NCBI GenBank assembly: GCA_039881145.1
Contig: JAYKKI010000006.1
Span: 21,946,501-22,010,500 of the forward strand
Reading direction: 5' to 3'
Source: Druceiella hillmani
Taxonomy: Eukaryota > Arthropoda > Insecta > Lepidoptera > Hepialidae
DNA: 64,000 bases
The number at the start of each line of letters is the position of its first letter. Position 1 is the stretch's first letter. Below, in pieces: positions 37,692 to 49,816 of the stretch. Position numbers and translations under genes: made by a program. Below the pieces are notes generated by a model. It had not been told where the DNA came from. It ran no database searches and was given only the letters and a program-made list of their open reading frames with translations.

Positions 37692-37931
37692 ATGTCGCCA
37701 ACGTCAGAACTTGTGATGCTTAATAAAAGAAAACCAAATACTATAAAGAACAAGAAAAGAAGGTGCAATGAATATGACATAAATGAAGAAGGAAAAAAAC
37801 AAGGCCTTACGAATACATTGCTATTTAATAAAAATATATCATATTCAAGTACTTCCGTTAGGTTATGTTTCAACATATACACCTCTACAATACTGGGTGC
37901 CAAAACACATATCAATTTTGAAGGAAAATAA
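37692..37931 (+). CDS. small open frame, unidentified
   Basis: An ATG at 37692 opens 79 codons to a TAA at 37929-37931. The first half is lysine/arginine-rich (MSPTSELVMLNKRKPNTIKN, then KKRRCNEYDINEEGKKQGL) and the second half is AT-codon rich. There is no domain and no promoter or splice support. The minus strand is open for 92 codons over the same bases, which lowers confidence. Confidence 0.2.
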   Translation: MSPTSELVMLNKRKPNTIKNKKRRCNEYDINEEGKKQGLTNTLLFNKNISYSSTSVRLCFNIYTSTILGAKTHINFEGK

Positions 37932-38544
37932 CAAAAGAGGTTATATTTATGAGCTCTCTTAGGCAAATATCGAGAGAAAAAAAAACGTCTGAAATAATGA
38001 ACGATTTAATTTTTTGTCAAGCAGCAGTTTGAATTTTTCAAAATATATCCAACTAAAATTAATAGGTAGTGAAACCCTTTAGTAATCAATTTAAAGTAAA
38101 ATAAGATTACAAAAAAATGCATAGTTTGGGAGATATTAATTATTTTCACAATATTTAGATTTTTCAAGTCTTGACTCATATTTATCCACATTTCATAGAG
38201 ATTATACAACGAATACCTATGAAGTTGAAGCTGTACATGTACCTCAAAAAGTTTTTGGACTATTTCAATCATAGTATAATAGCAACATGAAGGTTTGACA
38301 TAATAAATATTAAATCTTAGTCCATCTTGGCTTTACATAAGCGTAAAAAATAAGTGGTAATATGAAATATATCACTAATATTAAAATGACTAGAGTATGA
38401 AAAGGCGTAATGTTTCCAATTGCAACGTGATCATATGAAGATACCTATTTATTGAATCTTACATTAAAATCCAAGACTTCCAGTCTAATACGATAATAGA
38501 AACTGACAAAATTGAAATGAATTAAGCATATGATTATAACTCAC

Positions 38545-38710
38545 GGAAGCTTTTTCTTTTTTGAGGTGAAATCCCTTTACTTCTTTCCATTCTGTTTCGG
38601 TACCTAGATCACACCATAAATCATAACAGTCGATACCATGCTGTACTCCTGTATAAAATTTAAAGTAATCGCTCAACATAATATTATCCGTTTCTACCTC
38701 CATTGTCGAT
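38545..38710 (-). CDS. candidate internal exon of an unidentified minus-strand gene
   Basis: On the minus strand TTTCCTACTATATTTTCTACAAAAAG precedes an open stretch from 38710. The donor GCTTCC|GTGAGTTA at 38544 closes it, giving 166 nt entering in phase 2 and leaving in phase 0. The peptide reads MEVETDNIMLSDYFKFYTGV, QHGIDCYDLWCDLGTETEWK and EVKGFHLKKEKAS, with a balanced composition and CYDLWC cysteines. The ATG at 38701-38703 could also make it a first coding exon. I recognise no domain. Its composition contrasts with the AT-rich flanks. Confidence 0.5.
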
Positions 38711-39996
38711 CTTTTTGTAGAAAATATAGTAGGAAATCAAAATTCTCCACAAGTATTTATTATTTCTAGAAATATATGTGTATTGTTTCTATAATTTTCT
38801 ACTAAACGAGATACAATTTTGAAAAAAATGAAATACAATTTTCGGAAGGATTTACAAGTACAGTTAACCTACGTTATCTTTACTAGTAAGAGTTTCACCT
38901 ATATTAAAAACCTTTGGTGCCAATTTATGACAGACTTCACAGAATGTCATAAATTTATTGACTTTAAAAGTTAGTTAAAGCTTCATCTCACAAAGATAGG
39001 TTGGAAGTGGGAATTATTTTGATTGAAATTCATTGTAAAAGTAAATATTTGAGATCAGTTTAGGAAGAATATCAAAGCAATGTCCGTCAAAATTTTAAAA
39101 GTTTTCCGTTTTAATCCTAATCTGAATTATGTACTCATATGTTAAATTTCACCTCTTATACTTAAAAATAAAACTTGAAAGGCGTTAATAAAATTAGATG
39201 TTACTGTTGAATTTTAGAAACAGTCGAGTGTGCTCCGAATATTTAAAAAAATACAATTTTATTTTTACGGGTAATATTTACGGTCTTATAACTAGAACCT
39301 GGTAAATGATGCAATTGATGAAAAATAGTAAGAAAGGAGACTGTGAAAGTTCAGATCGAGATCGTCTGGTTGGTGGTTATGGGAGACTTCCCTTATTTGA
39401 ATTTTTGAAATCAATGCTTGTTGTAAAACCTTTATCAATCATTGCGAATTTATTGCATGTCGCTCGTTTTTTAGTGTAAACATAAGTTATGTAACAAGAG
39501 CGTTCTGAGTTTTTTTGGGAATTTTATATATTTTTTTATATTTTACACGCCAAAATTCATTGGCTACCTGGATCGTAGATATAAATTTCTACGTAACTTC
39601 CTTGCAACTTTGTTTATAAAGGTAAAGTTTTTTCTTTATAAGGAATGGTATTAACTTCCAAATAAATTCATAAATTAGTGTTTAGTTAACTTCAAGTTTA
39701 GTAGTGTTTAGTTAGTCACAATCATAACTAATAAACTCATGTAAATTAAAAATTTCGTAGGGCAAATGTTTTTATTGGAAGTTTTCAAAATTATTTCAAC
39801 TAAAAACCATGGCAACAAGAAATAAAAAAATCTTTACAAGACTTATTATCTTTTTTTAAGCATGTCTATGTGCTATTAAACTCACTGTGTGCTCAAATAT
39901 TGAATATATTTGGCGTTAATTTTGTAGAAATTCATTATTCGCAATTAAATGAAACTACGTGATGTAGTATTATTTCTACTATCTTTAATTTCTTTA

Positions 39997-40037
39997 CCAC
40001 GACCTAGGTTTCGTTGTATTACAACATCTTCAGGTGG
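39997..40037 (-). ncRNA. hammerhead ribozyme with intact core (type I, short stem III)
   Basis: Read on the minus strand: stem I CCAC, then core CUGAAGA (C3 U4 G5 A6 N7 G8 A9), one extra U, stem II GUUGU-AAU-ACAAC, core GAAA, minimal stem III (AC..GU with a CUAG loop), then cleavage triplet GUC and the stem I partner GUGG. All conserved core residues are present. Tiny stem III and an added base before stem II are features I associate with Penelope-like element hammerheads. Predicted role: self-cleavage of element transcripts at the C following GGU. Confidence 0.7.
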
Positions 40038-40065
40038 GATATTAGCGAAGATCTTTGCTAATATC

Positions 40066-40106
40066 CCACCTGAAGATGTTGTAATACAACAAAACCTAGG
40101 TCGTGG
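40066..40106 (+). ncRNA. hammerhead ribozyme, mutated core
   Basis: This is the mirror copy on the plus strand. It has the same stems, but core G12 is A at 40091 (AAAAC instead of GAAAC). G12 is the general-base guanine of the hammerhead, so this arm should be inactive or nearly so. Confidence 0.7.
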
Positions 40107-40179
40107 TAAAGAAATTAAAGATAGTAGAAATAATACTACATCACGTAGTTTCATTTAATTGCGATCACTGTGTGCTATT

Positions 40180-42880
40180 TAGACCTCCTTTTGAAACTGA
40201 TATCTAGAATTTGACCTCAGAAAATAAGATAATATTTCTAAATATGCAAATATATCTGGAGTAGGTGAAGGTTCGCATCGAATGCCATATATTGACAATA
40301 TTTTAAAAATACAAATACTTCATCTTATCTCCGAAGTAGACTCAACTTCATTCCTTTGTCTAGAGTCTGGAATTATGCGATATCTACTCAAATTCCTAAT
40401 CCATAAATTTTGCAAAAAAACACGCAGAGGTAATTGGAATTAAAAATAATATTTTGTTAATAGTAAGAAGTTATTTGCGTCGTAAAGTCTACATTTGTAT
40501 AGAGGAATAAAAAAGATTTAACTTTTTAAAGAATTTTACCCACGAATGTCATTAAAAATAAAATGAACAATCAATATATTTTTTTACGTATTCAAGATGG
40601 ATCTACCAAAATTAATTTAATCAAACATTTGTAATATTACCCAACGTACATACTCAATCTATTAGTTAGTTTTATCAATGTATTTGGAAGTAATATAACA
40701 TAGAATACCATTAATTACAGATTTATTAAAAACGAAAACTGACAAAACGTTTTAATGTTGGTCAAATAAACCGGTCGCTTCTACAAGATTTATCTTTGAT
40801 TAGAGATGTTTCGCTTTTGATACTACAGCTGTAGTTAAAAATTTATGAAAGTTAACAGACGTAAATCTGAACGTCCGAAAACTGCTTGAAGAAATCTTTC
40901 ACAGTATACTCTTTACGTTCCACAAAATGTAAGATCATTTTACAAATTAAGAGTGGTAACCTAAGGTTCAAATGCGCACAAAAGTATATAGAAAATTTAA
41001 ACCTTTTAAGGCACTTTTCCTTTTTTTCAGAAACTTTTGCAAAGGATATTTATTATTTTTGACTATTGCTCAACATTCCTTTAATGGGTGTAAAAATATC
41101 GTAAATTTCTCAAAAATATTTTAGTTTAATAACTCATAATTTAATTATTTACCTTTTTTGTTTCTCCTTTTTATTGTTAGTTTCAATATAATATGAAAAA
41201 TATGAGAGCCAAATTACAATATCCTACGTACCAAAGTTTTTGAGATAGATCTGGCAATGATATTAATCCGAAAATGGCAGTTTTGATAATCTAATAAATG
41301 GTTGTTTTTCAGAGAAAAAAGTTTCAAAAAAGATTTTTACCCCTTTAAATATTTTTTTCTAAAATCTGCACAGAAAAAATATTTACTTTTTTTTAATGTC
41401 TGTACAGAAAAAAAAAACATTTTAAACCAACTTTTTCGTGTTAGGGAAATCTCCATTCACAATAGAAATATTACTAAAATTTTTAGTTTTAATCCAAATA
41501 GTCCAACGCGGGGATTACAAGTCCCTGTTTTATTTTGTTTAGAAGTCAGAAACCTGTGACTAATATACCCACAACGATGAAAATTAATGACGTAATATTA
41601 TTTTTAAGAAACTATTAGACATTTTTGTACGTATCAAAATCTCAAGAGACATTTCTAATTCATTATCCGTAAAATTAACAAAATGCTCCTGGTTATTGAT
41701 AACACAACTTTTAATGGAGTGCTCAGGATAATATTAAATAACTCTTAGTATGCGACAGTATTTGGGTCGCAACTCCATTAATTCCATAAGAGTTCCAGTT
41801 TAAAGTATGGTGTAGATAGATGGGTTGCAACTCTATAAATTCTATAAGAGGCTTCTTCTAACTAATTAACTATATATTCTTCCTAACAACTCACATTAGA
41901 GCGGCATAAAGAAATCGTTGCATGAATGCTCAGATCTATTGAGTGGCCTTTTTGTTATTGTTGTTTACCATGCCCTGATGGAAAATATTTAGTGAAACCG
42001 ATGAAAGTAATTTATAGTAGTTATACAAGGTCTAAACAAAGAGACAATTGCAAACATTTTATTTCAGCCTTTTAATTTTCTGGTTTCGGGTACCAACCCA
42101 AGCCAGGAGGAGTCTCTGCCTATGTTACTTAAAGTCAAATACGTTTTGATTAATATTAAAAATCAGTTGAACTATCTAAGTACTTTAAATAATCTCCAGA
42201 GTACCTTTTCCAAGTAAATTATCGTCCTCACTAGGCAAATTGAAAGTCGCATTTGCGTAAATACCCCATTTTTTTAACCTTCAAAATTATTTTAATGTGC
42301 CCTCATAAATTTTTATGGTGATTTTTTATGAAAAAAAGGTTTGTTGTTGATGAACTTGGTTGAATAGTGTTAATTTATTATATTTTATAAATACGAGCAG
42401 TAACGTTTAAAGTAAAATTACACCGCTAACCAAATCCTTTTAATTGTTTTATATATGGATTTTCCTAATCTTGCAAATTAGACTTTACTGGATTTTTTAG
42501 AATTGCTTAATAGATTTTTTCACATTTTCCGTAGATTAGGACAAATGTGGAATTACTTCACAGAAACTTTTTAATGAATATTACTGTTGAATTATTAGTT
42601 CCTGAGATACAAGCGCTTAAAATAGAATAGTGTGCCGGGCGAGTTCACTCAAATAGGATTATTTTAATTACGTTTCGCCCACTTTCCCGCTGTCTTTAAA
42701 TTTATCAGCTCCTTTCATCAAATATCATCGGTCAATCGGAATTGGGGTTATATTGAAGGAAATACCTGAATCAATAAATAAACCGGTCTCTCTCTCTCTC
42801 TCCATTGCGCAGTTTAGGAAGTGTTCCTAACCTTCTATTAATTTTATATTATTGTCCTTCCTCCATGAAATGTAGCATAA
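40180..42880. other. AT-rich stretch without a supported gene
   Basis: No exon with splice support is seen. A small GC-richer patch at 42085-42120 (TTTCGGGTACCAACCCAAGC) is unexplained. The plus frame 41302-41559 has no domain. Confidence 0.35.
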
Positions 42881-42889
42881 AGACGTGTA

Positions 42890-43010
42890 CTTGTGTATGT
42901 GTGTGTGTGCGTATGCATGTGCGCGTGCGCATGTGAGTGCGCGTGTGTGTGCGCGCGGCGCGTGCGCATGGCTGTGCGATACGCGTGCGCGTGTGCGTGC
43001 GTGTGTGTTA
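42890..43010 (+). repeat. alternating purine-pyrimidine tract (GT/GC/CA), Z-DNA prone
   Basis: About 115 bases of GTGTGTGCGTATGCATGTGC-like alternation, including GCGCGCGGCGCGTGCGCA, form the most GC-rich tract in the window. The 66-codon frame covering it is an artefact. Confidence 0.9.
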
Positions 43011-44931
43011 TTATAGAAATGATCGTATATAACTATATATCAAATTTCATCGATTGGCGTTATTTAAAAAGAAACTCGCTAAATCAATTGTGAGTATGAT
43101 ACTTTTTCTTTCAATTTCATATTCATTACGGTAAAAAGCGACATGTAGTTAACCGACCCAAATGTTGCGGACGGCACTTGTAATCAAAGCAATTTTTAAT
43201 TCATTCGCGGATTTTATAAGTTTATTGTTATTTCCATAATGTTAATATTATCATTAGTACTACAGCTAATATACTCCAATAAAATAAATAACAGTGATGA
43301 GAGAAACTTCAGATACTAACGATCTCACTCACTCTTACGAAAGCATTTTCGACTCCGTATACGAATGGAAACGTTCACATCAGATATCCTTAAAGTTTTT
43401 TATCATTTGCAAAATATTTTCTTCCGAAACTAACTTCAAGTTTTCCACGTTTTCCACCTTTCATTAGTAAATATTATTAGGTAAATATTTTAACGATGCT
43501 GTGATAAAATAAGCTAATATGTTGTTTAAGAGAAACTGATCTTTACCAAATTTGCACATGTTACTGAATTCAATTACTAATAATCTTTGTACATTCATTG
43601 CCCAAGTACAACTATTGTCAAACATCACCTAGGAAAAGTCTATCATAAATAAAATTATTGCAATGTTTTGTTTGTTCGTTACTTAGTATTTTTTTTATAG
43701 AATGAATCAATCCTTACCGATCCTTGTTTATACTAAAACGTATATAGCTATAGATAGCTCTCACTTTCATAGCAAAATCATGTGGTTTCTTAAGGAACAT
43801 CAAGTGTCCCTTCTTAGAACGCGCTAAATGTCACTGTTGCTGTTTCTCTTAAATAAGCGACATTTCAATCTTTCATTATTTACATTGTTGTATTTTCATT
43901 AAATGAAACTGTTTATTTTAAAACATCCCCAAGATTATGAAAATTTGTTAGTAGTAGACAATGAATCAATCCTTCGTTATCTTGTGAAAAAACATCAATG
44001 TATACTAATTCGCGTACTATATAGAACATTTCTGTCTCAAAAATTTGTGAAATTATTTAAGCAATAACAAAAAGCCTCTTTAGTACACAGTTGATATTTC
44101 CCTCTAGTAAGTGACTTCATCATCAAATCGTGAATTATTTTTAATCATTACTATACGGTTCTAAAGGTCAATGGCAAAATACCACCTATGGAATATCAAG
44201 CATTGTAGTCGCAAAGTCGCGTAAAAGTTTAGCATTTTTATAAAAAAGTTAGTATTTTTAATGATGTATCAACACTGTTGTTTATTTAGCTCAAATGCCT
44301 TTTAGTAGCTTAGTAATCCTAGTTTGAATATTCGTATCATAAATAATTACTAATAAGCTTAAATAAGTATCATGTTACAGTAGCGATGATCTTTTCAGTT
44401 TGTAAAGCTATAATAAACACTTGCAAAAAAGCTTTCTCATAAGAACAAGATTACGTAACATGAAACCTTATACATAAATTTAACCCAAGTCATCCCGTTA
44501 CAGGTGTGGGAAACAAATGGCAAAGGGCGACTTTCATTTTATAGCTTATCTAATACGGCAAAGTTTTACCATCTTTCACGTGAGTTTTAACCTTCAAGCT
44601 TGAAAGGGATAAAACTGGTATGTGTAATTTTGTTTCCGGTTTACGTAAAATTATATAACGATTATATTATATGTGATGATCACTTAAGGTATAACAAAAA
44701 TATATTTATTTTATAAATATACATTCCCATTAATTATTCGACATGATGTAGTTAAATATTCACAGGAGAAACAAATGTTTTCGATGTAATGAAAGTTCGA
44801 ATACGTATTACCATACAAGATAAATCTATTATTTAAGTACAAATTAAATCAAGTTGGATATAAGGAAATAAGCAACTAAAAGAAGTCGATAATATAATAT
44901 ATTCTAATAAATCTTGCAGCTCTATTTTTAC

Positions 44932-44935
<4 letters not shown>
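43011..44935. other. AT-rich stretch without a supported gene
   Basis: No open frame, repeat or splice-bounded exon that I can support. Confidence 0.35.

Positions 44936-44937
<2 letters not shown>

Positions 44938-44993
<56 letters not shown>
44938..44993. repeat. (TA)n microsatellite
   Basis: A nearly pure TA tract. Confidence 0.95.
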
Positions 44994-44998
<5 letters not shown>

Positions 44999-45269
44999 AT
45001 TTATCAAAGATTTTTTAAATTTTCATTTTCTATTTTACCCCCTTAGGGTTTGCATTTTTAAAAAAACCTTTTTTTCGTAATACGGAAATATGGAGAAACC
45101 TACAATACTTATAAAAATAGGAAAAAAAGGTACAACTTTTAAAGCAATTTGGACATTTGAAAAATCTATAATTCAATAAGAAGTAATTTCAATAAAATTT
45201 AATGCTACAATTATTTCAAAGTAATCAATGAAAAAATACCTTTTTAAAATAAACAAATTTTCTTAATAT

Positions 45270-45653
45270 TTAGTCAAGTATACGAAAGTAACTCATCGAA
45301 TGATAATGAAAATTAATTAACGAATATGCAAAACAATGAAATGTAAATACATTATTTAACATAATAAAGTGATATGTCAAATCCAGGATATGAATTTTAC
45401 AAGCAATATGATCTTCATCACAGTTCTCTTGATCCAACTTTATTAAAAATATGGAAGAACCGTAATGTGATAATATAAAAAAAACGTTTAACAACGAACA
45501 TTCAGTTATACTACAATAGTCCACGGAGAACATATATTCCTTTGAAATGAATTTTTCATTCTGGCTCGATATTATCAGTTGGTCATACATTTCAACATTA
45601 TTAAATAATTTCGTTACAAAAGCGACCTCGTTTAATTGACATAATCTCCTTTT
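45270..45653 (-). CDS. candidate exon or unidentified open frame
   Basis: A strong minus-strand acceptor (TACTTTTTTTTTGTTCCTTCAG) precedes an open stretch starting at 45653 in phase 0. It stays open for 128 codons to 45270, long for this base composition. It reads KRRLCQLNEVAFVTKLFNNV, EMYDQLIISSQNEKFISKEY, MFSVDYCSITECSLLNVFFI and LDQENCDEDHIACKIHILDL. Several GTs could serve as donor (AAT|GTATGA at about 45586; CTT|GTAAAA at about 45392), so the exon probably ends before 45270. Cysteine spacing suggests a secreted protein, but no family is recognised. The phase matches the candidate first exon at 48593-48655. Confidence 0.35.
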   Translation of the reverse strand, partial: KRRLCQLNEVAFVTKLFNNVEMYDQLIISSQNEKFISKEYMFSVDYCSITECSLLNVFFILSHYGSSIFLIKLDQENCDEDHIACKIHILDLTYHFIMLNNVFTFHCFAYSLINFHYHSMSYFRILD

Positions 45654-47587
45654 CTGAAGGAACAAAAAAAAAGTAATATATTCATAACATCATATTAGAA
45701 GACGTGCGTGTAATTACGATGCGCATGGCTACCACACACGTAACACGTACCGCGCAAACTGAACATGTAAAGACATTATGTACATAATTTAAAAGTATGG
45801 AATAAACAAATGTGTATAAAAACGTTTAAAAATTAATTTTAAAACGATGTATACACTGTACATTTCTTTCCAATGTTGTAGATATATTTAAAACAATTTA
45901 TTAAGAATTATTAAAAAATATGTATATATTAATGCCACGGTAACCTCTTTAATTTTTGATACTATTTTCAAAAGGTTTTTCACAAAAGTTCTATAACTTA
46001 AATGACAGGGGTAGTCGCACTTTTGAATTCTTGAGTACCATATTTTAAAAACCACAACTGATATCTGTGAGAGATGAAGATATACGAAGTTCTACATGAG
46101 TATAATAACTGATAGCTGCTTTCATATATAAATTTGAGCACTAAAAGTATATACATAAACGGAAAAGATTAATTTTAAGAAAAATTATCTTTAAATCGTC
46201 ATTCATAAGAATAGTTTTTATTGCGAATTGTCTATTTGAATAACTGGCGCTTGTTTGAAGTCTCAGTGAGAAAATTTGTATCTCATTAATGAACGGCAAA
46301 AGAAAATTTTAAGAAATTTTTTTAAAAGGTTTTTAGTAAATATTTTCATCAAATTGTCAGCCATAAATACAGTTTTTATTCTAAATAATTTACTTGAATA
46401 ATTAAGACTTTCTTGCAACCCTGTTAAGCAAATTTATATCTCATTTTTAAATGATGGACTTATTTGGTCAATATCTGGAATTTATAACAACGGTCCTTAG
46501 ATATTACGGCAATGATTCTCAAAATCAAAGCAAAAATAAGAATCAAAGTACCAATGAAATGATGACTGTGGAGCGTGGAAATCGTTTATTACACATCTTT
46601 TCAATTTGAACTTTCACTACCACATTCAATTTCATTAATTTTCTAATTGTCACTATGTATAATCGCAGTTGATTGGAAAATACGCGATTATTACTTACGA
46701 AAATATGCTCCGCTATATGTTAACCTTCATATATTTGATTAAGTTTTATAAAGTTAAAAGTTAGTCTTCAAACGTAAACTTTATTTCCATTAAAGATTGA
46801 TTTAGTTAAAAATCACGCAAATATACAAACACTAGTTATTAAGGAATAAAGGAAATTACATGAATATTTTTCGATAATTTGCTATGATACGAATTTTCCT
46901 AGATCGATTTGTATTTTATTTTTCAGTTCGCTGATAATTTTCACATTAATGAACAAATATATCTTCCTTCACTCTTTAGTTTTTTCGCTAGAAAAACATT
47001 ATCATATTATAATCCCAAATATAATCATAAGGGGAATAAGTAGTTATATGAAATGTCGTTTATGAATATGAAAATAAAAAAATACATCGACCAAAAAAAT
47101 AATTTATATAAGTTATAAAATAAAAATTAACTGAAATAATTGAAATCTTTCCATTTTATCTCATATCAGTATACAAAAAACGTTAAAAAAGAAAGAAAGA
47201 TGGTAATGTAACAATCATAAACGAAAATATAATCGCTACTATTGACTAGCCTAGTATATTCGCTATAACTTAGTAAATTTAAAACTAATTTAATCATTAA
47301 GGCATTTATAAACATCATCAAGGCTTCTAGTATCAGATATTTCAATACCTTTTCCGAATGTACGATACTTTCATGCACAAAAATTATCAAAATTTTGGCC
47401 AGGCAGAAAACAAAATCAAAACGCTCGAAAATGAAACACCTTCTTATCAGGCGATATAGAAAATTAACTCGAGATTTTAGATATAAAAAAGTCAAGAGCA
47501 GTAACGCTAATAGAAGAATAATTGTAATGAAACACTGTTAACGAAACCAACATATAATTATTATTAAATTTTATGAATTTACATGTT

Positions 47588-47588
<1 letters not shown>

Positions 47589-47640
<52 letters not shown>

Positions 47641-47662
47641 ATATACACATATATATATGTAT

Positions 47663-47753
<91 letters not shown>

Positions 47754-47755
47754 AC
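47589..47755. repeat. compound (TA)n(CA)n(TA)n microsatellite
   Basis: TA tracts flank a (CA)n core at about 47664-47682. The long open frames on both strands here are artefacts of the repeat. Confidence 0.95.
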
Positions 47756-48049
47756 AGGTATATCGTCAAACAAAATCAACGTGGGGCAGGTTAGAACAAA
47801 TATGATATTGTGTTTTGCTATTTATGAATTTTATATTATGAATCATTAAATAAAATGCGAAAGGAGCTGAAGTAAACTCAAAGTTTATAAACCTTGATTG
47901 TCGAAGGGCCAACAGTCGTTTCTGGTTCAATCCAATGCTTGCTCCCAATGCAACATTCTAAGCTAACCAACTCAATGTCAAACAATAACACGAGGAAAAA
48001 GTCTTACAGTGGCGACGTAAAATAAATCGCACTCAAGCAAAAGCCGAAA

Positions 48050-48120
48050 GCGTCTGCAGACGTTGATTTGAAGAAATTCTGCTACAAATAAATTCTGGCA
48101 CGTTTGAAGACGTGCCAGAA
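48050..48120. repeat. two short perfect palindromes
   Basis: CGTCTGCAGACG at about 48050-48061 is a 12-bp palindrome. TTCTGGCACG and CGTGCCAGAA at about 48093-48120 form a 10-bp stem with an 8-nt loop. They sit in a less AT-rich island (47870-48130) with a possible minus-strand reading (ECCIGSKHWIEPETTVGPST), unrecognised. Confidence 0.5.
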
Positions 48121-48592
48121 ACGCTAGAAAATAAAATTTTCATAAAAAATAATAAGATTCAGATTTCAGTGTTTACATTTTAGAAGTCAGTGATGGACAA
48201 ACTAACTGAAAATACTAAGAGTGCGTCGGTATTAAATTGAATATAAACGTTAATATTTAAGAAAACAATTTAAAAAACTTGTCATTTAATAAAAAAATAT
48301 ATATTTGTTTGAAATATAAAACAGTAATTATATACTTAGTTTACGTTTTTTTACATTCTAAAATAGATAGAAAGGAAAGTTCTCGATATAAAAAGTTCTA
48401 TTTTAATTTTTTTTTTTAAACTTATCACATTTTTGGATGTAGAATTGTTAATAGAAAGACAAATTGATTTTCCGGTCAATCAAAATATTAATAAAGCTTA
48501 TAAATGGCAAAAAATGATTAAGTACTAATTAGGAAATTGTTCTAAAAAATATTTAAATGGACAAAGGCATAAATGAAATTAAAAAAGCTTAC

Positions 48593-48655
48593 CGATTCAT
48601 GAGGATAGTACCACAAAGCTGCACGTATCAAAATTAGAAGCAACACATACTTCAT
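48593..48655 (-). CDS. candidate first coding exon with signal peptide
   Basis: A minus-strand ATG at 48653-48655 opens 21 codons ending at TCG|GTAAGC, a good donor. The peptide MKYVLLLILIRAALWYYPHE has a lysine followed by a hydrophobic core, as in a signal peptide. It ends in phase 0, the entry phase of the candidate exon at 45653, so the two could be spliced. It is short, so chance is possible. It lies just outside the left arm of the large inverted duplication. Confidence 0.3.
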
Positions 48656-48811
48656 TATAATTATATATACGTTAAATTTCTTGCAGCTTTGACTAAAATA
48701 AAGTTCTAAAAATTAAAGCGGCTTGGTAAATAATTTCGTCCATTTTTTTTTCTACGTTATAATAATTTGTATCCTAAATAATGACTGCACCACAGAACCG
48801 ACGCCTCTCTT

Positions 48812-49110
48812 GTTCACTCAAACGTCGATAATCCTCCAGTAAAGCGTTATTCGCAACCCCTAATGCCTATTGTGATATTTTCAAGGAACAGGCACAATAT
48901 CCAGTCCCCACTGAGATAAAAGCTTCACAATGAGACTGAAATAAAGCACTATGTATTCGAATGAAAGTTCTCTTTGTTTACGGGGTGCGATTTGACACAA
49001 CTTTTCCGTAAACAACTTTTTTTCCATTTGTGTGGTAGTAAAGTTTCGTTCACATGTTTTTCTATTTTATTTTGAAAGCAAAGTACAATAGAAAAGCTTA
49101 ATTTTTCGAT
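48812..49110 (-). repeat. outer left arm of a large inverted duplication, with decayed coding
   Basis: Its reverse complement matches 50115-50390 in long blocks (CGTTATTCGCAA.CCCTAATG; CACAATGAGACTGAAATAAA; CTTAATTTTTCGAT). The minus strand carries a protein-like end, VANNALLEDYRRLSEQERRR then FCGAVII and a stop, preceded by an in-frame TAG where the other arm has GAG. Confidence 0.75.
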
Positions 49111-49445
49111 TAAAGAAACGTAAAACTGTATAAAAAACAAGAGAATTTGGAAAATTGCCATAACAATAATAATGTTTTTTATTCCATAATTTTAACTGTA
49201 AATATTTTGGAGATATAGACGATCCTGAGAACATATTTCTGAACATTTTCAATAATCTCTTTACATTTAACTTATCTAACATTTAGAAAATATAGTCCTG
49301 ATGATGCGTTTTTCCAATTCATAATCCAAATTGTACATAAAATTAAAAAAAAAAACCACACACAAATTCAATTACTTCATTTGCATAGCCCTAAAATATA
49401 CGTTTAAAGATTTTTGGGTATATTTTATTTATTATGCTCATTCCA

Positions 49446-49816
49446 AAAACTAAACAGTAGATGAAAATTATAAACTATCGAAACCAATATATTATTTTAA
49501 ATAATTCATTATTGGCCTTAGAGGTCAGGGAGTGGAATCATTTTTAGGTTACGATACCTTGAAAAGGAAAAAGAAACCCTTATTTCCTTCCAATACCCTT
49601 CCGCTTTCCTTTTTTTTCAAAAACATTTTGCAAAAAAAAATTTGACCAACAACGGTCGGAAAGGTATTGAAAGGAAATAAGGGTTTTTTTTTCCTTTTCA
49701 AGGTATCGTAACTTAAAAATGATTCCACTCCCTGTCCTCTAAGGCCAATAATTTATTATTTATAATAATATATTGGTTTCGATAGTTTATAATTTTCATC
49801 TACTGTTTAGTTTTAG
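49446..49816. repeat. inner palindrome with about 170-nt arms
   Basis: The arms 49446-49617 and 49645-49816 are reverse complementary with few differences (for example CCTTGAAAAGGAAAAAGAAA against its complement; GGCCTTAGAGGTCAGGGAG against CTCCCTGTCCTCTAAGGCC). The loop is about 27 nt. It is more similar than the outer arms, so it may be the youngest part. Confidence 0.85.

Larger units (their letters stand above)
39882..40176. mobile_element. palindromic pair of Penelope-like tails with hammerhead ribozymes, 12-bp target duplication
   Basis: The segment 39939-40164 is an inverted repeat with arms of about 113 nt and only two mismatches inside the arms (40047/40056 and 40012/40091). The unit (CACCTGAAGATGTTGTAATA through AGTAGAAATAATACTACATC) matches the tail beside Penelope-like coding pieces at 54.7-55.4 kb. 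Each arm holds a hammerhead core. The whole is bounded by an exact 12-bp direct repeat, TCACTGTGTGCT, at 39882-39893 and 40165-40176, as expected for a target-site duplication, with 45 bases of extra sequence on the left. The two 69-codon frames predicted here are mirror images of the same non-coding tail. Confidence 0.75.

Noticed and set aside
39945..40158. Two 69-codon frames on opposite strands
   Set aside because: They are mirror images over the Penelope tail palindrome; the sequence is explained as non-coding ribozyme-bearing tail.
47166..47495. 109-codon minus frame
   Set aside because: It is highly AT-rich (F, I, L, Y runs) without domain or splice signals; chance is likely.
47464..47849. 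Long frames on both strands
   Set aside because: They are produced by the TA/CA microsatellite.
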